Source of the DNA: JAHECQ01 sp047638695
GTDB taxonomy: Bacteria; Actinomycetota; Acidimicrobiia; Acidimicrobiales; SZUA-35
Assembly: GCA_047638695.1 (NCBI GenBank)
Contig: JBLINY010000011.1
Coordinates: forward strand, 1 to 64,000
Reading direction: 5' to 3'
Length of the DNA stretch: 64,000 nucleotides
The stretch's first letter is position 1. The number at the start of each line of letters is the position of its first letter. A model generated the notes under the pieces. The model worked only from the letters and a program-made list of their open reading frames with translations, had not been told where the DNA came from and did not search any database. Below are positions 1 to 8,687 of the stretch, piece after piece. The translations under genes were made by a program, and so were the position numbers.

Positions 1-1
1 A

Positions 2-784
2 GAGGGAAGCGTTCGTTGGGGCACAACGGTTGAGCTTGGCTACTTCAGTCAGACCGGCGAGGAACTCGATCCGTTGGCGCGTGCCCGTGAGGTTGTTGCC
101 GGGCCAAACCGGTCACCAGATTGGACTGACGCCCGGCTGCTCGAGTCGTTCTGGTTTGATAAGGACAGTCAGTGGGCCCAGGTTGGCACGTTGTCTGGTG
201 GCGAACGTCGACGACTCCAGTTGCTGCAAGTATTGGCGAGCAAACCCAATGTTCTGCTGCTGGACGAGCCAACCAACGATCTCGACCTCGAGACGCTCCG
301 GTCGCTCGAAGACTTCCTCGAAGATTGGCCTGGAGCGGTCGTGGTGGTCAGCCATGATCGAGCCTTTCTTGAGCGGGTTGTTGCCGATGCGCTGATCATC
401 ACCGATGGAGCGGCTTTTCGTTTTCCCGGTGGGTACAACGCCTGGGATCAGCACCGGCTGGCCACCGGGTCGGCAGCGTCAGGCAGTATTCACTCGAGCA
501 GCGCGTTGGCAACGGCGAAGCCCTCGGCGGCCAAAAAGGGCGATACGCGTAGCAAACCCTCGGGCGGTCGCTCGGCCAGCACGCTCGGGCATCTGATTCG
601 TGAAGCCGAGAAGGCGCTGGTCAAGCTGGACAAACGCAAAGGGCGCCTGAATCAGTCGTTGGTCGAGGTCCAGAGTGACCATGCCGAGTTGGCCCGTCTC
701 GGTGCCGAACTCGCCACCGTCGAGGCAGAACTGGCCGAAGTCGAGGAACGGTGGATGGAACTCTCAGAGGAGCGAGAGGGATAG
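2..784 (+). CDS. ABC-F family ATPase, C-terminal part (5' truncated by window edge)
   Basis: The reading frame is open from base 2 to TAG at 782-784, about 260 residues, so the N-terminal ATPase domain lies outside the window. What remains is a second ABC domain: signature LSGGERRRLQLL, Walker B with LLLDEPTNDLDL, and the switch histidine in VVSHDRAFLE. A Ser/Ala-rich linker follows, then a charged terminal coiled coil (IREAEKALVKLDKRKGRL onward), the arrangement of Uup-type ABC-F proteins. Members of the family act on the ribosome rather than in membrane transport. No GGGNCC palindrome is visible nearby, so it is probably a housekeeping neighbour and not part of the dormancy island. The family call is firm; the substrate or ribosome role of this member is inferred. 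Confidence 0.9.
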   Translation, partial: EGSVRWGTTVELGYFSQTGEELDPLARAREVVAGPNRSPDWTDARLLESFWFDKDSQWAQVGTLSGGERRRLQLLQVLASKPNVLLLDEPTNDLDLETLRSLEDFLEDWPGAVVVVSHDRAFLERVVADALIITDGAAFRFPGGYNAWDQHRLATGSAASGSIHSSSALATAKPSAAKKGDTRSKPSGGRSASTLGHLIREAEKALVKLDKRKGRLNQSLVEVQSDHAELARLGAELATVEAELAEVEERWMELSEEREG

Positions 785-888
785 AGATCGTTCGGCCGGG
801 CGACGCCGGTCTGGGTGACTATGGACCCTGGACCACCATCGCGACCGAGTTGATGCTGACGTCGGGACGAACCACCAGAGGAGTCACG

Positions 889-1164
889 ATGACAGAAACC
901 CAGAAACCCAACGAGGACACGATGGTGCACCACATCTGCGAACTCGCGGCCTCCGCCGACGACGTAGTAGCGATGCTTCGGAGACCGCATGACCAGGCAG
1001 AGATTCACCCCGAAGCACTCGGGCGGGCCGAGCAGCTTTCCGCCGGCCTGAGAGACATCATCGAGGCCTTGACGCACCACGACCACTTGGTCATGACCGT
1101 CGACGACGTGTGGAAGACCCTCACCATCGAACACCGAGAGAGCGGCGACGGTTTCGTGACCTGA
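889..1164 (+). CDS. small hypothetical protein (91 aa)
   Basis: ATG at 889 is preceded by an AGAGGAG Shine-Dalgarno at good spacing; an in-frame extension upstream to 751 has no ribosome site and overlaps the previous gene. The product is short, acidic and His-rich (QKPNEDTMVHHICELAAS, EALTHHDHLVMTVDDVW) with predicted helices and no signal peptide or membrane segment. I do not recognise the family. It follows the ABC-F gene after about 100 bases, on the same strand, so it could be co-transcribed. The composition looks coding, but no function can be assigned. Confidence 0.6.
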   Translation: MTETQKPNEDTMVHHICELAASADDVVAMLRRPHDQAEIHPEALGRAEQLSAGLRDIIEALTHHDHLVMTVDDVWKTLTIEHRESGDGFVT

Positions 1165-1187
1165 TCAGGAAGCGGGACAAAGGTGGT

Positions 1188-1319
1188 TCACCGGCTCGCT
1201 GCAGGCTCGACGCGCCCGACGCCGTCGCTTCCGCCATCGCCGCCGATACATGCTGCTCCGGTCAGCGTCAGAGCCAAAGCCATCACAACCAGCCAGAAGC
1301 GGTTCATCCATTGTCCCAT
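1188..1319 (-). CDS. possible small secreted or lipoprotein-like peptide (43 aa)
   Basis: A short minus-strand frame starts at ATG 1319 (MGQWMNRFWLVVMALALT) or ATG 1307. It encodes a basic start, a hydrophobic stretch and then TGAACIGGDGG, which resembles a signal peptide ending at a cysteine, although the -3 residue (Gly) is not the usual Leu of a lipobox. The rest is a short Gly-rich tail. It lies in the otherwise empty stretch 1165-1531. No Shine-Dalgarno is obvious. It may be a real small lipoprotein or a chance frame; the call is weak. Confidence 0.3.
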   Translation of the reverse strand: MGQWMNRFWLVVMALALTLTGAACIGGDGGSDGVGRVEPAASR

Positions 1320-1480
1320 GCTCGGATCATGATCACGCGTGGTGACTGCACCAGAGTCGTTGGTCCATAGGCGGGATCGTGGCGATTCATCCCGCCTCGA
1401 CTGCATCGCTCCTGACCTCTGCATCGGTCCTGACCTCGACAATCGGCCGCCGTCTTTCTTCGCCGTGGTCCGGGCAAATC

Positions 1481-1494
1481 GGGACGTTCGGCCC
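1481..1494. promoter_or_regulatory. DosR-like box GGGACGTTCGGCCC
   Basis: 14-bp imperfect palindrome matching the shared box of this window. It ends 37 nt before ATG 1532 of the DsbB-like gene, which supports that start and places the gene in the short-spacing class. Confidence 0.6.
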
Positions 1495-1531
1495 CGAGGA
1501 TCCCGAGGTCGTCTCGGCAGACTCGTTTGTC

Positions 1532-2134
1532 ATGACCGAGACCCTCAGTCTGTTCTTCGCTCTGCTTGCCCTCAGCGGTGCGGTCGCCGTTGTCGGGGTA
1601 CTGGTGGCGCAATTGGGACGATTTGGTTCGCGGTCCATGCAAAGCCCGGCTTCCTTGCTGCTTGACTCGATCGCTCCGGCCGCAATCCTGCTTGCGTTCC
1701 TCGCTGCAGCCACCGCAATGGCGGGCAGCTTGTACTACTCGGAGGTTGCTGGCTACGACCCGTGTCGCCTCTGCTGGGTGCAACGAGGATTCATGTACCC
1801 ATCGGCTCTCATACTGGGGGTCGCTACCTGGCTGCAGAGACCGCGGCTCAGCTGGGTGGCCGTCGCGTTGTCGATCCCCGGTCTTGCTGTCGCAGGGTTT
1901 CACCGGGCTGAGCAACAGTTGCCCGAGTCGATCGGCGGAGTTTGCGCGGTCGACAACCCTTGCTCGAGCCGGTACGTCGACGAGTTCGGTTTCGTGACCA
2001 TTCCCACGATGGCCGCAGTTGGTTTCGCCCTCTTGCTTGTACTGATCCCGCTTGCCTTTCGTGGCCAACGTCTGGAGCCGGAAGATGCGAATCGGTTGGC
2101 GTGTGGGAGTACCCGAGCAGAGGACCACGTATGA
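1532..2134 (+). CDS. DsbB-like disulfide bond formation membrane protein (200 aa)
   Basis: A four-helix membrane protein of the DsbB/BdbC fold: hydrophobic segments near residues 5-30, 45-65, 80-100 and 165-185, the quinone-side CxxC as CRLCW, and a second extracytoplasmic pair CAVDNPC. DsbB proteins reoxidise a thioredoxin-like partner and pass electrons to quinone. An upstream in-frame start at 1379 exists, but the box at 1481-1494 lies 37 nt before ATG 1532 and no Shine-Dalgarno is visible, consistent with leaderless translation from 1532. Its stop overlaps the start of the downstream thioredoxin-like gene (ATGA), so the two are coupled and likely partners. Confidence 0.85.
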   Translation: MTETLSLFFALLALSGAVAVVGVLVAQLGRFGSRSMQSPASLLLDSIAPAAILLAFLAAATAMAGSLYYSEVAGYDPCRLCWVQRGFMYPSALILGVATWLQRPRLSWVAVALSIPGLAVAGFHRAEQQLPESIGGVCAVDNPCSSRYVDEFGFVTIPTMAAVGFALLLVLIPLAFRGQRLEPEDANRLACGSTRAEDHV

Positions 2135-2808
2135 AAACCGCCAACCGTTCCAGTCGAGGATTTGTTCTCGCCCTCGTTGCGATCTTTGTGACCGGTCTCG
2201 GGGTTGTTGCCGTGTTGGCAAACAGCCGCACGTCTGAACTTGCACGCGGGGCTGAAGTGACCGGCATCCCGATCGGGTCCGATGTCGAGTCGACGGCCCC
2301 TCTTGTCATCGATGGGGCGCCCTTGGTCGAGATGCCGGCCAGCGGCGTACTGATTGACCCCACCGAGGATCCGGCTATTGGTGAGATTGCGCCCACCGTT
2401 CGGGGCACCGATTTCTCAGGAAACGAACAGGCAATTGCGGCCGATGGGCGAGGCAAAGCGATTCTCTTCCTCGCTCACTGGTGTCCAGATTGCCAACGTG
2501 AAGTCTCCCTGGTCGTCGATCTGCTGGCGGCTAGTCGGCCCGAAGGTTTCGACTTGATAGCGGTCTCAACGGCTGTCGATTCGGGTGCAGCGAACTACCC
2601 GCCGAACGCGTGGTTGGCAACGGAACGTTGGAGCGACCCAATCATCAGGGACAGTGCGTTGAGCGAAGGGTTGCGGGCCTATGGCGGTGGCGGTTTCCCG
2701 TACGTGGTCTACCTCGACGGTGACAATAGGGTGGTGGGTCGGTCGAGCGGTGAACTTGACGAGGCGACGATACGGCGGCTCTGGTCCCTCACCATTGCCC
2801 AGAGGTAG
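2131..2808 (+). CDS. membrane-anchored thioredoxin/TlpA-like protein (225 aa)
   Basis: N-terminal basic residues plus a single hydrophobic segment (about residues 10-30) form an uncleaved anchor or signal. A redoxin domain follows, with the active site HWCPDC near residue 117 and the cis-proline region GGGFPYVVYLDGDNRVVG near the end, both typical of TlpA/ResA-like extracytoplasmic thiol oxidoreductases. Translation is coupled to the DsbB-like gene by a 4-base overlap. Together they would form an oxidase/carrier pair acting outside the membrane. Whether it oxidises or reduces its targets cannot be told from sequence. Confidence 0.85.
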   Translation: MKTANRSSRGFVLALVAIFVTGLGVVAVLANSRTSELARGAEVTGIPIGSDVESTAPLVIDGAPLVEMPASGVLIDPTEDPAIGEIAPTVRGTDFSGNEQAIAADGRGKAILFLAHWCPDCQREVSLVVDLLAASRPEGFDLIAVSTAVDSGAANYPPNAWLATERWSDPIIRDSALSEGLRAYGGGGFPYVVYLDGDNRVVGRSSGELDEATIRRLWSLTIAQR

Positions 2809-2888
2809 CCGGCGAGAACTGCTATGGATTCCGGACAAGTTTCCACAGTCATTCGTTCTCGACGAAGTGATGGACTGAGCGGCCAACT

Positions 2889-3938
2889 ATGACGAAACAA
2901 CCGGCACCGCGTGATGCGATCGATGATCCTTGGGATCGGGTCATTTGGGCCGGAGCGGCTTTTGGCCTGGTTCTGGCCTCAGGTACCGTGGCGTTTCGTT
3001 TGTTGGGGCTGCCCTGGATCGACGCCTTTTATCAGACCCTGGTTACGGTTTCGACGGTCGGCTTCACCGAGATCGGCCCCGAGTACGGCGTCGAGATCAC
3101 CCAGTCCTACCGAATTGTTTCGTCTCTGCTGATCTTGATTGGGGTCGGCGTTGGTCTGTATTCGATCGGACTCTTCTTCGAAGCTTTGATGGAGGGCCGC
3201 CTAACCGACCATGTGGGAAGGTCACGCATGCGCAAAGAGATCGATCATTTGGCGGGCCACATCATTGTGTGTGGTTGGGGTCAGGTCGGCCGAGCTATAG
3301 CCGCCAGCCTGGTGGCCTCGGGCCAGCCGGTGGTGGTGGTCGACCGTCGCCCCGAAGCATCGAGTCAGGCCGGCCCTCTGGACGCCCGGCTGGTGGTGAC
3401 CGGCGAGGCGACCGACGATGAGGTGCTCAAGTCGGCTGGGATCGAGCGGGCCAGGAGCCTTGTCGTCGCGCTCGATGGCGAGCCAGACAATCTGTTCGTC
3501 ACCCTGTCCGGTCGGGCGCTCAACCCATCGTTGTTCATCGTTACAAGAGCCGTCGGACCATCAGCGACGCCCAAACTCCTCCAGGCGGGGGCTGACCGGG
3601 TCGTCAACCCGCACCAGATCGGGGCCAGCAGGATGGCGTCGTTCGTCGTTCAGCCCAACGTGGCCGACTTCCTCGGGGAGACAATGACGGACCACAATCT
3701 CGAGGTGCGCCTGGGCGAGATAGAGATCGGCCCACGCAGCGGCCTAGCTGATCAGTCGCTGGCCGAGTCAGAATTCCTTTCGGCCAGCGGGCTGACCTTG
3801 TTGGCTGTACGGAGACCCAATGGGTCATTTGAACACCGGCGTGACGATGCATGGGTGCCGCTCACGGGTGACGTGCTCATCGTTTTGGGGACGTCCGACC
3901 AACACCGGGCCGGGACGGACTGGCTGGCCCGCCGGTGA
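2889..3938 (+). CDS. two-TM potassium channel with RCK/TrkA-N domain (349 aa)
   Basis: Order: TM1 (about 20-40), pore loop with the selectivity filter in STVGFTEIG (about residues 56-64), TM2 (about 75-100), then a cytosolic Rossmann RCK_N domain beginning HIIVCGWGQVGRAIAASL (GxGxxG) and a C-terminal TrkA-C domain ending near VLIVLGTSDQ. This is the MthK/Kch architecture of ligand-gated K+ channels. The usual TVGYGD filter reads TVGFTE, so the second filter glycine is replaced by threonine. ATG 2889 fits the family start. It stands alone, 80 bases after the thioredoxin-like gene, with no visible box. Confidence 0.9.
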   Translation: MTKQPAPRDAIDDPWDRVIWAGAAFGLVLASGTVAFRLLGLPWIDAFYQTLVTVSTVGFTEIGPEYGVEITQSYRIVSSLLILIGVGVGLYSIGLFFEALMEGRLTDHVGRSRMRKEIDHLAGHIIVCGWGQVGRAIAASLVASGQPVVVVDRRPEASSQAGPLDARLVVTGEATDDEVLKSAGIERARSLVVALDGEPDNLFVTLSGRALNPSLFIVTRAVGPSATPKLLQAGADRVVNPHQIGASRMASFVVQPNVADFLGETMTDHNLEVRLGEIEIGPRSGLADQSLAESEFLSASGLTLLAVRRPNGSFEHRRDDAWVPLTGDVLIVLGTSDQHRAGTDWLARR

Positions 3939-4025
3939 ATTTGCCTTGACGCCCAAAGCCGGGCCGAGGCCGAGAGCCCAGGTGGTCGGGTTCCCTTTTC
4001 TCGGCGCTGCCGGCACTTCTGCCGA

Positions 4026-4766
4026 TCAAATGCCCATGGCGCTCAAGTAGTAAGCAACGTCATTCACCGCTTGGGTGATGCTTGGGTGATCGGTTTCGAA
4101 CCGATGGATGACGTCCCGGAGCCGGCTGGCCGCTGAGGTCGCCTCATCGGTGTTTTCCGACGTTTCCTGTTGCGCCTCAGCGGCTTCGCGCAGCGGTTCT
4201 AGATCTGGTGCTGGGTCCCGCTCGAGGAGTTCAACCAACCGGTCGACGGCCGCGGTGAAGCCGACCTGTTGGCCGGTCGCTCCGGGATCGGCTGCTCGTT
4301 GGTCGGCTGCGCGTCGGTCGGCTATCTCAGGAGCTGGCAGTACCAGCACAGGTAGAGGCGAGAGTTTCAGCAGGGTTGACGCAACGCTTCCAAGTACTAC
4401 CCGCTGTTCAACGCGGTGTTTGTGCCCAACAGCGACGATCATCTGGGCATCCCATGCAGTCGCATTGTCGATGATCACCTCGACAACCGGGCCCACGATC
4501 ACATGGGCCTCGGCGTCGACTCCGTGGGCGGCGAAGATGGCGGCCTGTTCAGCAAGCTGGGTGAACTCATCGCTGAGTTCCTGATCATGACGGAACTCGT
4601 CGTATGTCTCGTTGGTCTCGGCGTGTCCGACGAAGGCTGGCTCTGGAGCGGCCGCGTGAAGGAGGTGGACCTTCCAGCCGGTGGCCTTGGCCAGTTCGCA
4701 CACGGGCCCGAGGTCGACCTTGGGTGAAGGGGTATCGAGGGCGACAACGATGCTCTGGAGAGTCAT
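4026..4766 (-). CDS. universal stress protein fused to DUF4404 (246 aa)
   Basis: Residues 1-150 form a USP domain (TLQSIVVALDTPSPKVDLG start, then VGHKHRVEQRVVLGSVASTLL before LPVLVLPAP). The nucleotide-binding glycines are only partly kept. A linker with repeated ADQRAAD leads to a C-terminal helical domain (DRLVELLERDPAPD, then RFETDHPSITQAVNDVAYYLSAMGI in pieces) that matches the DUF4404 pattern. ATG 4766 was chosen over the upstream frame to 4910 because a perfect copy of one box variant ends 37 nt before it and the extension reads through that box. No Shine-Dalgarno is seen. It is transcribed divergently from acsA and shares the box with it. Confidence 0.85.
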   Translation of the reverse strand: MTLQSIVVALDTPSPKVDLGPVCELAKATGWKVHLLHAAAPEPAFVGHAETNETYDEFRHDQELSDEFTQLAEQAAIFAAHGVDAEAHVIVGPVVEVIIDNATAWDAQMIVAVGHKHRVEQRVVLGSVASTLLKLSPLPVLVLPAPEIADRRAADQRAADPGATGQQVGFTAAVDRLVELLERDPAPDLEPLREAAEAQQETSENTDEATSAASRLRDVIHRFETDHPSITQAVNDVAYYLSAMGI

Positions 4767-4803
4767 GAAGGTCGATGGTGTCGCTCGGGACGCGATCTGT
4801 CCC

Positions 4804-4817
4804 GGGCCGAAAGTCAC
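4804..4817. promoter_or_regulatory. DosR-like box GGGCCGAAAGTCAC
   Basis: Lies between the divergent USP (37 nt from its ATG) and acsA (59 nt from its proposed TTG). The identical 14-mer recurs at 46693-46706 before nnr. Likely bidirectional control site. Confidence 0.7.
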
Positions 4818-4876
4818 CAACGGATCACCATCGTGTGTCCGAGCTGACGAGGACGAAGCGGCACGCTCGGTGACCT

Positions 4877-6709
4877 TTGACCCTGACCGATGTCTACTGG
4901 TTGTGGCCAAATCGATGCGTGGACTCCTACCAGGAAACGTGCAACTCCTTCACGTGGGATCAGGCCCGGGCCACCCTCGATGGGCTTCCCAACGACCGGG
5001 GTCTGAATATTGCCTATGAGGCGGTCGATCGCCATGTCAACGGGGGCCGAGGCCACCTTGTGGCCATTCGCTGGTTGCCGAAGTCGGGCGAAACAGTCGA
5101 CGTGACGTACGCCGAGTTGGCACGAAGAACCAATCGTTTCGCCGGTGCTCTGCATCAGCTGGGATACCGGGGAGGTCATGGGGTGGCCACGTTGTCTGGC
5201 CGAGTTCTCGATCTCTACGTGGCAGCCCTGGGAACCTTGAAGGGTGGCGGTGTCTATACGCCCTTGTTCTCGGCTTTCGGACCCGATCCCATTGCCATGC
5301 GCATGAACTTGGGCCGGATCGATGTCCTCGTCACCACCGCGGTGCTGTATCGCCGAAAGGTGGCGGCGCTTCGTCTTGATCTGCCGCACCTGAAGCACGT
5401 TCTGCTGATTGGCGGCGGGGCATCAGAGTTCGATGATTCGTCTGTTGTTGACCTGGATGAGTTGCTCGCGAGCGCCCCCGATCATTTCGACATTCCGCCG
5501 ACCGATCCGGAGAGTCGGGCGTTGTTGCACTTCACCAGCGGCACGACGGGTGAACCAAAGGGAGCGATACACGTGCACGAAGCGGTCGTGGCCCACGCTG
5601 CGACCGGTCAGATGGTGCTCGATCTCAAGGCCGGGGACATCTTCTGGTGTACGGCGGACCCCGGATGGGTGACCGGAACCTCCTATGGCATCATTTCACC
5701 GCTCGTCAATGGTGTCACCAGCATTGTCGATGAGGCCGAGTTCGACGCCGAACGTTGGTATCGAACGCTGCAGGACCAGCGTGTCAACGTCTTTTATACG
5801 GCCCCCACGGCGCTGCGAATGTTGCAGCGGGTCGGGGCCGAAGCCGCCGCTGATTTCGATCTGCCGGCGCTCCGGTTGGTGGCGAGTGTTGGCGAACCGC
5901 TCGACCCAGAATCGGTTCAGTGGGCCCGGGATGTGTTCGGCGTGCCGGTGCTGGACAACTGGTGGCAGACCGAGACCGGCGGAATCATGGTGGCCAACTA
6001 CCGAACGGAACTTGTCAAGCCGGGCTCGATGGGCCGCCCTGTCCCTGGGATCAGCGTGGGGCTGCTGCGATGCGACGAAGAAGGCGAGATCGAACGAGAT
6101 CACGGTGGGAAGCCGATCGAGATAACAGCAACCGACGAGGTTGGCGAGCTATCGATTGAGGTCGGTTGGCCATCGATGTTCCGTGGCTACCTCGACCAGG
6201 ATGAACGTTACGCCCAGTCCTTCGACGGCGGCTGGTATCACTCGGGGGATCTGGCCCGGCGAGACGCCGATGGGTACTACTGGTTTGTTGGTCGTAACAA
6301 CGACGTGATCAAGTCGGCTGGCCATCTGATCGGTCCTTTCGAGGTCGAGTCAGCGCTGACCGAGCACCCGGCGGTTGTCGAAGCCGCCGTGATTGGCAAG
6401 CCCGAACCAACCGTCGGTGCCGTTGTTAAAGCGTTTGTCGTGTTGGCAGCCGGCTACCAATCGTCGGAAGAACTTCGCCGTGAGCTACTGGGCCACGCTC
6501 GAAAACGTCTCGGGGCAGCGGTAGCTCCGCGGGAGGTCGACTTCGTCGATGATCTGCCTCATACCCGAAGTGGCAAGATCATGCGGCGCCTGCTGAAGGC
6601 CCGCGAGCTAGGACTGGACGAAGGTGATGTGTCCACGCTCGAGCATCCAATGGCGGCGGGGCCGGACCGAACATTCAAGCGGTCGAGCTCGAGGCAGGAG
6701 AGCACCTGA
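4877..6709 (+). CDS. acsA: acetyl-CoA synthetase, AcsA type (610 aa)
   Basis: An AMP-forming acyl-CoA synthetase that converts acetate, CoA and ATP to acetyl-CoA. Core motifs are present: the P-loop HFTSGTTGEPKGAIHVHE, CTADPGWVTGTSYGI, the A5 motif NWWQTETGG, YHSGDLARRDADGYYWFVG, and the A10 lysine in RSGKIMRRLLKA. The order and wording follow Bacillus AcsA closely, including the N-terminal WDQARATLDG and the glucose-independent NIAYEAVDRH. The first codon is a TTG at 4877, with a GTG further in as an alternative; neither has a strong ribosome site. It heads a five-gene operon in which each stop overlaps the next start. Confidence 0.92.
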   Translation: MTLTDVYWLWPNRCVDSYQETCNSFTWDQARATLDGLPNDRGLNIAYEAVDRHVNGGRGHLVAIRWLPKSGETVDVTYAELARRTNRFAGALHQLGYRGGHGVATLSGRVLDLYVAALGTLKGGGVYTPLFSAFGPDPIAMRMNLGRIDVLVTTAVLYRRKVAALRLDLPHLKHVLLIGGGASEFDDSSVVDLDELLASAPDHFDIPPTDPESRALLHFTSGTTGEPKGAIHVHEAVVAHAATGQMVLDLKAGDIFWCTADPGWVTGTSYGIISPLVNGVTSIVDEAEFDAERWYRTLQDQRVNVFYTAPTALRMLQRVGAEAAADFDLPALRLVASVGEPLDPESVQWARDVFGVPVLDNWWQTETGGIMVANYRTELVKPGSMGRPVPGISVGLLRCDEEGEIERDHGGKPIEITATDEVGELSIEVGWPSMFRGYLDQDERYAQSFDGGWYHSGDLARRDADGYYWFVGRNNDVIKSAGHLIGPFEVESALTEHPAVVEAAVIGKPEPTVGAVVKAFVVLAAGYQSSEELRRELLGHARKRLGAAVAPREVDFVDDLPHTRSGKIMRRLLKARELGLDEGDVSTLEHPMAAGPDRTFKRSSSRQEST

Positions 6710-7683
6710 TGATGGACCGACGAGTTCGAATGCTGGCCGACATGATCCGTATCAGAGTGTTCGAGGAGCGATGCGCCGAGCTGTACGGACAGATGAAGAT
6801 TCGTGGCTTCCTCCACCTCTACGTGGGCGAAGAAGCGATCGCGGCCGGTCTCATTCCGCAGTTGTCAGCCGAGGACGCCATCCTGGCGACGTATCGCGAA
6901 CATGGCCACGCACTTCTGCGTGGCGTTGGCGCCGGGCGGATCATGGCCGAAATGTTCGGCAAGGCGAACGGCTGCTCGGGTGGTCGGGGCGGCTCGATGC
7001 ATCTGTTCGATCTCAAGACGCGCTTCTACGGTGGTAACGCCATCGTCGGTGGGCACCTGCCGCTGGCCGTCGGTTTGGCTTTGGCCGACAAGATGCAGGG
7101 TCGCGAGAATCAGGTCACTGTGTGCTTCTTCGGCGAAGGAGCCATGGCCGAGGGAGAGTTCCACGAGGCCATGAATCTCGCAGCCCTTTGGCATCTGCCG
7201 GTGCTCTTTTGCTGCGAGAACAATCTGTACGCGATGGGGACCTCCCTGGTCAGCAGCGAATCGCAGACGGACCTGGCCTTGAAAGCCAGCGCCTACCAGA
7301 TGCCAGCCTGGAGCGTGGATGGGATGGACGTCGATGCGGTGGCCCAGACCGCCGGTGCAGCTCTGGCCACAATTCGGTCCGGGGGTGGGCCAGTTTTCGT
7401 TGAATGCAAGACCTATCGGTTCCGGGCCCACTCGATGTTCGACCCTGACCGCTATCGAGAGCACGACGAGATCGAGCTCTGGAAGGAACGCGACCCGATC
7501 ACGACCCATGCCGATCGTCTCGTTGCCGAGAGCTTTGTGACCGATGAAGACATCGAGATGTTGTGGGCCAATGCTCGAGAGGAGACCGATGACGCCGTCG
7601 ACTATGCCGAAGTGGCAGTCGAGGAATCGGTCGAAACCCTCCAACGTCACGTCTACGCCGAACCTCGAGGAGGGCTGGCATGA
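6709..7683 (+). CDS. pdhA: 2-oxo acid dehydrogenase E1 alpha subunit (324 aa)
   Basis: Thiamine-diphosphate domain of the E1alpha type: HLYVGEEAIAAGL near the start, YREHGHALLRG, GRGGSMHLFD, and the ThDP/Mg motif GEGAMAEGEFHEAMNLAALW ending in ENNLYAMGT. The phosphorylation-loop-like segment YRFRAHSMFDPDRYR follows. It would pair with the next gene to decarboxylate pyruvate, acetoin or another 2-oxo acid; sequence alone does not decide the substrate, though linkage to AcsA favours an acetyl-group product. ATG 6709 overlaps the acsA stop (TGATG), and its own stop overlaps the E1beta start. Confidence 0.92.
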   Translation: MMDRRVRMLADMIRIRVFEERCAELYGQMKIRGFLHLYVGEEAIAAGLIPQLSAEDAILATYREHGHALLRGVGAGRIMAEMFGKANGCSGGRGGSMHLFDLKTRFYGGNAIVGGHLPLAVGLALADKMQGRENQVTVCFFGEGAMAEGEFHEAMNLAALWHLPVLFCCENNLYAMGTSLVSSESQTDLALKASAYQMPAWSVDGMDVDAVAQTAGAALATIRSGGGPVFVECKTYRFRAHSMFDPDRYREHDEIELWKERDPITTHADRLVAESFVTDEDIEMLWANAREETDDAVDYAEVAVEESVETLQRHVYAEPRGGLA

Positions 7684-8687
7684 GTTCCGTCGACGAGAAC
7701 GCTTCGTTCATCTCTTATCGGGCAGCGATGCGGGAGGCCATACGCGACGCCATGTTGGCCGACGATCGGGTGTTCATCATGGGGGAGGACGTAGCCGACT
7801 ACGGCGGCACTTACGCCGTCACCATGGGACTAGCCGAAGAGTTCGGCAAAGACCGAGTCCGCAACACCCCCTTGTCGGAGTCAGGTTTTGTTGGGGCCGG
7901 AATCGGTGCCGCTCTCGGTGGTATGCGGCCGATTGTCGAGATCATGACCGTCAACTTCAGTCTGCTGGCCCTGGACCAGATTGTGAATACTGCGGCCACC
8001 CTGCGTCACATGTCTGGCGGCCAGATGGGTGTGCCACTGGTGATTCGCATGACGACGGGTGCCGGACGGCAGTTGGCTGCGCAGCATTCGCACAGTCTCG
8101 AGGGCTGGTATGCACACGTTCCTGGGTTGAAGGTTGTGGCCCCGGCGACCGTGGCCGATGCCCGCTGGATGCTGCCAGAGGCTTTGGCCGACCCCGACCC
8201 GGTCATCATTTTCGAACACAGTGGGTTGTACAACGTCAAGGATGACCCCGGGCTGGGACCGGTGACCATTGATACCGCGGCGGTGCGACGGGCTGGGAAC
8301 GATGTGACCTTGGTGGCTTCGGCCGGGATGGTGTCGAAGGCCATGGCCGCGGGAGACGAACTGGAGATGGCTGGTATTTCGGCCGAGGTCATTGATCTGC
8401 GGTCGCTCCGACCACTGGACATGGGCACACTCGAGGCCTCAGTGGGTCGGACCCACCGGGCCGTTGTGGTGGATGAGGGGTGGCGCACCGGTGGGCTTTC
8501 AGCGGAGGTCTCGGCCGCTATCACCGAGCGGTGCTTCTTCACTCTCGACGCTCCGGTGGCGAGAGTGGCTGCGGTCGAGGTACCCATTCCGTACGCCAAA
8601 CATCTGGAGGACGCCGCGATTCCTCAGGTCAGCGACATCGTGGCCGCAAGCACGGCCCTCGTGAACGAAGGCGGCGTCGGTGACTGA
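7680..8687 (+). CDS. pdhB: 2-oxo acid dehydrogenase E1 beta subunit (335 aa)
   Basis: Transketolase-like pyrimidine-binding and C-terminal domains: YRAAMREAIRDAML, FIMGEDVADYGGTYAVT, RVRNTPLSESGFVGAGIGAA, then VTLVASAGMVSKAM and the C-terminal DLRSLRPLDM and VVVDEGWRTGG segments usual in PdhB/AcoB. It forms the alpha2beta2 E1 with the preceding gene. The start ATG overlaps the pdhA stop by four bases and its end overlaps the E2 gene by eight, which suggests translation in a fixed stoichiometry. Confidence 0.93.
   Translation: MSSVDENASFISYRAAMREAIRDAMLADDRVFIMGEDVADYGGTYAVTMGLAEEFGKDRVRNTPLSESGFVGAGIGAALGGMRPIVEIMTVNFSLLALDQIVNTAATLRHMSGGQMGVPLVIRMTTGAGRQLAAQHSHSLEGWYAHVPGLKVVAPATVADARWMLPEALADPDPVIIFEHSGLYNVKDDPGLGPVTIDTAAVRRAGNDVTLVASAGMVSKAMAAGDELEMAGISAEVIDLRSLRPLDMGTLEASVGRTHRAVVVDEGWRTGGLSAEVSAAITERCFFTLDAPVARVAAVEVPIPYAKHLEDAAIPQVSDIVAASTALVNEGGVGD

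Noticed and set aside
1174..1187. GGGACAAAGGTGGT as a box
   Set aside because: Only the left half fits, and no start codon lies at either typical distance.
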